A stretch of DNA of 64,000 nucleotides from NCBI GenBank assembly GCA_964235605.1, contig CAXSCR010000001.1, positions 124,001 through 188,000 of the forward strand, given 5' to 3'. A program made the translations under genes and the position numbers. Every line of letters starts with the position of its first letter. Positions within the stretch are counted from its first letter, which is position 1. Under the pieces are notes generated by a model. That model ran no database searches and was not told the origin of the DNA. It was given only the letters and a program-made list of their open reading frames with translations. This document shows, one piece after another, positions 60,716 to 64,000 of the stretch. This DNA is from DATCRE01 sp964235605. Lineage in GTDB: Bacteria > Bacteroidota > Bacteroidia > Cytophagales > Cyclobacteriaceae.

Positions 60716-61828
60716 ATGCAAAAAGCGGTGTGTATTTTTTTACTATTTATTACTGCCTCGTCTTATATCAAGGCGCAAGACCAGCAACTTGAAAGCGCTA
60801 AAAAGAAAATTCTATCAAATGATTTTGCCGGAGCCAAAGCAGATCTTAGTAAGCTCATTGATGGTAATCCTAAAAATAAATTAGCGCTTAATTTGCGTGG
60901 TGACGCGCGTGCGGGATTACAGGATTTCTATGGCGCTATCGCGGACTACACTTTTGCGCTCGAAATTGATTCGACTTTTGCACAAGCGCTAAATAATCGC
61001 GGCGAAGCGAAGACGAGTCTTGGAGATGACGATGGCGCGATTATAGATTTCGATAAAGCCATTAAGTTTAATCCCAAATTAGCAGAAGCATACACTAATC
61101 GGGGCCTTGCAAAATATAACATTGAAGAATTACAAGATGCCTACTTTGATTTCTCAAAGGCTTTGGAGTTGGGCCCTGTTGATGCAGATAAGTATTTCAA
61201 TCGTGGTGTTGTTAAAGCGGAGTTAGGCGAATTTATTAGCGCTATTGATGATTACAGCAAAGCGATAGAACTTAGTAAGAATGACGCAAGTCTCTATAAT
61301 TATAGGGGCGTGGCCTATTATAGCGCTGGCAATTTTGATCTAGCCATTGCAGATTATGATAAAGCCATAACCTTAGATCCGAAAGATCCACTCATGTATG
61401 AAAACCGAGCGTTATCTAAAAGTGCAAAGCAGGATTTGAAGGGATCATTGGAAGATTACAATCAGGCGATTACGCTTACTGGTGAAGATCCTGAAACGTA
61501 TAATTTAAGAGGTGTAGTTAAATACAATTTAGAAGATAATGAAGGTGCTATTGCAGATTACACAAAGGCCATTGAATTGGATAAAACCAATCCTGTCTAT
61601 TACGATAATCGAGCTTTAAGTAAAATAGCTAAGGAAGATTTTGCAGGAGCCATTGAAGACTTTTCAACATCTATTGAATTATATCCAACCGATCCTGAGA
61701 CTTATTACCAACGTGGTTTAGTTAAGATAACCATGAATAATAAGTATGATGCCTGTCTGGACTTCAAAACAGCAGAAGAATTGGGATCCACTGAAGCCAA
61801 AGCGCTTATTAAAAAGAATTGTAAATAA
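60716..61828 (+). CDS. Exported tetratricopeptide repeat protein
   Basis: The 370 residues begin with a signal peptide (MQKAVCIFLLFITASSYIKAQ) and then consist of nine or so TPR units of 34 residues. Typical units contain ALNNRGEAKTSLGDDDGAII, AYTNRGLAKYNIEELQDAYF and YNLRGVVKYNLEDNEGAIAD, matching the NRGxAKxxxGDxxGAIxDYxKAI consensus. TPR arrays mediate protein contacts; no partner domain is attached. It starts the plus-strand run that ends in gldB, with 36 or more bases between genes. Confidence 0.87.
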   Translation: MQKAVCIFLLFITASSYIKAQDQQLESAKKKILSNDFAGAKADLSKLIDGNPKNKLALNLRGDARAGLQDFYGAIADYTFALEIDSTFAQALNNRGEAKTSLGDDDGAIIDFDKAIKFNPKLAEAYTNRGLAKYNIEELQDAYFDFSKALELGPVDADKYFNRGVVKAELGEFISAIDDYSKAIELSKNDASLYNYRGVAYYSAGNFDLAIADYDKAITLDPKDPLMYENRALSKSAKQDLKGSLEDYNQAITLTGEDPETYNLRGVVKYNLEDNEGAIADYTKAIELDKTNPVYYDNRALSKIAKEDFAGAIEDFSTSIELYPTDPETYYQRGLVKITMNNKYDACLDFKTAEELGSTEAKALIKKNCK

Positions 61829-61911
61829 TCTAATTTAAAATCGAACTGATTTAAATTACTTTAATGATTTTTACTCCTTCGGTTACGGCTCAGTTTTGTA
61901 AAAATGTAGTT

Positions 61912-62415
61912 ATGAGCACCATCTTGTCTTATCATTTCACAACCCTATTGCTGGCAATTTCTTCTATTCACCCACTTCATATTTCTGTAACAGAAATTGA
62001 GATGGATGAAAAGGATAAAAGACTTGAGATCATTATGCGCGTGTTTATAGACGATCTTGAACTTACACTTAGAGAAAGTCTAAACCAGCCAGACTTAGAC
62101 ATAGAAAACCCTAAATCTGGAACTATAGATCAGATAGCAAGTAACTATGTGAAAAATCATTTCTCCATATCACTCGATGGTAAAAATCAAAAAACCAATT
62201 ATCTGGGTCATGAAAAAGAGGACGATGCGTTTCTCTTTTACATCGAAGTTACGAATGTGAAAAAGTGGAAAACCATTCAGGTAACGAATGACATTTTAAT
62301 TGAAACACACGACGATCAATCTAATCTTGTGCATATTACAGTGCGAGGAAATATTCGAAGTATGCGGTTAACGAATAGCAATCCTTCCGATAAACTTACC
62401 TTCGATTCAAAGTAA
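61912..62415 (+). CDS. DUF6702-family exported protein
   Basis: A 167-residue protein with a hydrophobic export signal (ILSYHFTTLLLAISSI) followed by HPLHISVTEIEMDEKDKRLE, the typical start of the DUF6702 family. The rest is a beta-sandwich-like region, with RLEIIMRVFIDDLELTLRES and YLGHEKEDDAFLFYIEV. The function of the family is unknown; a role in envelope biology is suggested only by export. ATG 61912 gives a compact signal peptide; the frame is open to ATG 61864, but those residues are not signal-like. Confidence 0.72.
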   Translation: MSTILSYHFTTLLLAISSIHPLHISVTEIEMDEKDKRLEIIMRVFIDDLELTLRESLNQPDLDIENPKSGTIDQIASNYVKNHFSISLDGKNQKTNYLGHEKEDDAFLFYIEVTNVKKWKTIQVTNDILIETHDDQSNLVHITVRGNIRSMRLTNSNPSDKLTFDSK

Positions 62416-62478
62416 TTCGATTAGAGCAACCTCAACATTAATAAAAATCCGAACTTCACGAATCAAATCATTTTATTG

Positions 62479-63480
62479 ATGAAAAATTTTATTAAAGTGC
62501 TCGGAGTTTATTTTCTACTGACAAGTTGCTCCAGAGAGCAGGGTAAATGTGTTTTTATCCCAGATACGGCAGATATTAAATTAGATATTACGATTGAGCA
62601 ACTCCAGGATTCATTTGTAAATGTATCGTCCAAACAACAGTTGATTAATCGTTTAACACATCATCCTGAAATTAGGGATTACATTTTTCGGAAGACAGAG
62701 TACCCCGATGATTCAATTTTCATCAACGAATTATTTCAACGCTTTAATAATCCGCACATGGATACATTACTGTTAGAAACCAAACGCGTATTTGGTGATC
62801 TTTCCGAATTGAAATCTGAGTTTAAAGAAGCCTTCTCAAACATTAAGTATTACTATCCAGATTATAATCCACCTAAAATTAAAACCGTAATCAGCGGTCT
62901 AGATACAGATTTACTTGTAACCGATTCACTTATTATTGTAAGTCTCGATTTTTATCTCGGAACCAGCGCCAAGTACAGACCGAAAATGTATGAATATTTA
63001 CTTCGTCAATATGAGAAGGAAAACATTGTTCCATCATGCATGCTTATTTACGGAATTGGTGATCGTTTCAATCGTACAGATCTTAATGATAAAACAATAT
63101 TAGCCGACATGATTGCATATGGCAAATCCTTTTACTTTGCTAAGCACATGCTACCATGCGTAGCCGATAGTATTTTTATATGGTATTCCGCTGAGGAGAT
63201 GAAAGGAGCCCGAGAGAATCAAGATCTTATTTGGGCGAGAATTGTAGAAGATCAGGTTTTATACGAAACCAATCACGTGGCAAAACAAAAATTTCTAGGC
63301 GAGCGACCCAAAACAATAGAGGTAGGCGAGAAATGTCCTGGCCGCATAGCCCAATGGGTAGGCTGGCAAATTGTAAATACATACACAGAAACACACCCAG
63401 AAACGACACTTCCTCAACTCATGCAAATCACCAACGCCGACAAGCTCTTTAAGGAATCGAAGTATAAACCGATTAGATAA
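62479..63480 (+). CDS. gldB: Gliding motility lipoprotein GldB
   Basis: GldB is an outer-membrane lipoprotein needed for gliding in Flavobacterium. The 333 residues begin with a lipobox signal (VYFLLTSC, Cys18). The body matches the family: TDLLVTDSLIIVSLDFYLGT, KYRPKMYEYLLRQYEKENIV, ADMIAYGKSFYFAKHMLP, and the C-terminal PGRIAQWVGWQIVNTYTE followed by LFKESKYKP. ATG 62479 is chosen; a TTG three bases earlier is an alternative. The last codons are repeated 95 bases downstream as part of a tandem duplication. Gene symbol rests on motif memory, not on an alignment. Confidence 0.85.
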   Translation: MKNFIKVLGVYFLLTSCSREQGKCVFIPDTADIKLDITIEQLQDSFVNVSSKQQLINRLTHHPEIRDYIFRKTEYPDDSIFINELFQRFNNPHMDTLLLETKRVFGDLSELKSEFKEAFSNIKYYYPDYNPPKIKTVISGLDTDLLVTDSLIIVSLDFYLGTSAKYRPKMYEYLLRQYEKENIVPSCMLIYGIGDRFNRTDLNDKTILADMIAYGKSFYFAKHMLPCVADSIFIWYSAEEMKGARENQDLIWARIVEDQVLYETNHVAKQKFLGERPKTIEVGEKCPGRIAQWVGWQIVNTYTETHPETTLPQLMQITNADKLFKESKYKPIR

Positions 63481-63662
63481 TTATCAATTGTCAATTAGCT
63501 AATGTGCAAATTTGAGTGAGTACCCCAATCTGCACATTTGCACATTGACAATCGAAGTATAAACCGAGGAAATAATTATCAATTATCAATTGGTCAATGT
63601 GCAATTTGAGTGAGTACCCATTCTGAGGGAGTAATCCAAATTTGCACATTGACAATTGATAA
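63455..63662. repeat. Tandem duplication of a palindromic repeat including the gldB 3' end
   Basis: AATCGAAGTATAAACCGA occurs at 63455-63472, inside gldB, and again at 63550-63567, an offset of 95 bases. After each comes ATAATTATCAATT, a TCAATGTGCAAATTTGAGTG-like stretch with GAGTACCC, and then TTTGCACATTGACAAT. Each unit is an imperfect palindrome that can fold into a hairpin (CAATTGTCAAT... with ...ATTGACAATTG). The core is shared with the repeat at 51.2 kb. It sits between the convergent gldB and RluD-type genes. Confidence 0.75.
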
Positions 63663-64000
63663 TTAATTATATTTCACATAATGCTCCCACTTATCTAAAA
63701 CAGCCCTAAAGTCCTCAGGGAGTTCGGAGTCGAAGCGCATATATTCTTTGGTATGTGGGTGGATAAAGCCCAATGTCTTGGCGTGTAAGGCTTGTCGTGG
63801 GATAAGTTTGAAGCAATTCTCAACAAAAGATCTGTATTTGGAGAAGATAGTACCTTTCAATGGTTGATCACCACCGTACATGGCATCATTGAATAAGGTA
63901 TGACCTAGATATTTCATGTGTGCTCTTATTTGATGAGTGCGGCCAGTTTCTAGTCTGCATTCTACTAAAGATACATAACGCAAATCTTGTAACACTTTAA
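63663..64000 (-). CDS. RluD-type pseudouridine synthase, C-terminal part (runs off the window)
   Basis: The last 112 residues of an RluA/RluD-family enzyme that converts uridine to pseudouridine in rRNA or tRNA; the N-terminus with the catalytic aspartate lies beyond the window. Visible motifs are SLVECRLETGRTHQIRAHMK, HTLFNDAMYGGD and RQALHAKTLGFIHPHTKEYM, all diagnostic. The frame continues open to the window edge, so the GTG at 63995 is not taken as the start. The stop lies directly after the repeat block shared with the gldB end. Confidence 0.92.
   Translation of the reverse strand, partial: KVLQDLRYVSLVECRLETGRTHQIRAHMKYLGHTLFNDAMYGGDQPLKGTIFSKYRSFVENCFKLIPRQALHAKTLGFIHPHTKEYMRFDSELPEDFRAVLDKWEHYVKYN

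Overview
The window is an AT-rich piece of a Bacteroidota chromosome, most likely a gliding member of the Cytophagales. The evidence is gliding lipoproteins of the GldJ (14449-15675) and GldB (62479-63480) types, a type IX secretion sorting tail at the end of the protein at 42117-43511, phylum-specific families (PG_1098-like THUMP methyltransferase, DUF4175, tandem DUF3857, DUF6702) and promoters of the TTTG-N19/20-TAnnTTTG form. Nearly everything is core chromosome. I see no prophage, integrase, insertion sequence, CRISPR array or defence island.

Layout. 1-5.5 kb, minus strand: a partial rluB-type pseudouridine synthase with a long repetitive N-terminal tail, scpB, a DksA-like protein with a histone-like tail, and a large secreted lamin-tail protein. 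5.5-16.4 kb: asd, an HI0933-type flavoprotein, a lipid-A-N-type membrane protein, a THUMP-like methyltransferase, a redoxin lipoprotein with a small membrane protein, mfd, gldJ and comF. 16.5-26.1 kb, all plus strand: AhpD-like protein, DUF4175 protein, RsbW-like ATPase, ybeY, two tandem parS sites, mnmG, a methyltransferase and an Ig-like lipoprotein, mostly joined by overlapping or nearly touching start and stop codons. 26.3-34.3 kb: a TPR protein, then a MarR regulator and a three-gene fatty-acid beta-oxidation cluster ending in a terminator. 34.3-38.5 kb: a broken small membrane gene, an SMR exporter, two thiol-redox proteins, nitronate monooxygenase and tRNA-His. 38.5-60.2 kb: pyrC, a DEAD helicase, radA, two tandem DUF3857 proteins, an SDR, an LpxL-like acyltransferase, an SNF2 helicase, a LolC/E-type permease with rbfA, rpiB-tatC, and glyA. 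60.3-64 kb: two sets of palindromic intergenic repeats around a TPR protein, a DUF6702 protein and gldB, then the end of an RluD-type synthase.

The most notable feature is a set of signals expected near a replication origin. Two identical 16-bp parS sites lie between ybeY and mnmG, and two AT-rich intergenic regions (about 26.07-26.32 kb and 36.65-36.99 kb) each carry several DnaA-box-like 9-mers. I could not compute GC skew, and gene orientation does not settle which region, if either, is oriC. Other points worth a look are two small paralogous proteins that each overlap the end of a convergent gene, a DUF3857 pair in which one member lacks transglutaminase residues that the other keeps, and palindromic repeats that are duplicated in tandem, one duplication including the end of gldB.
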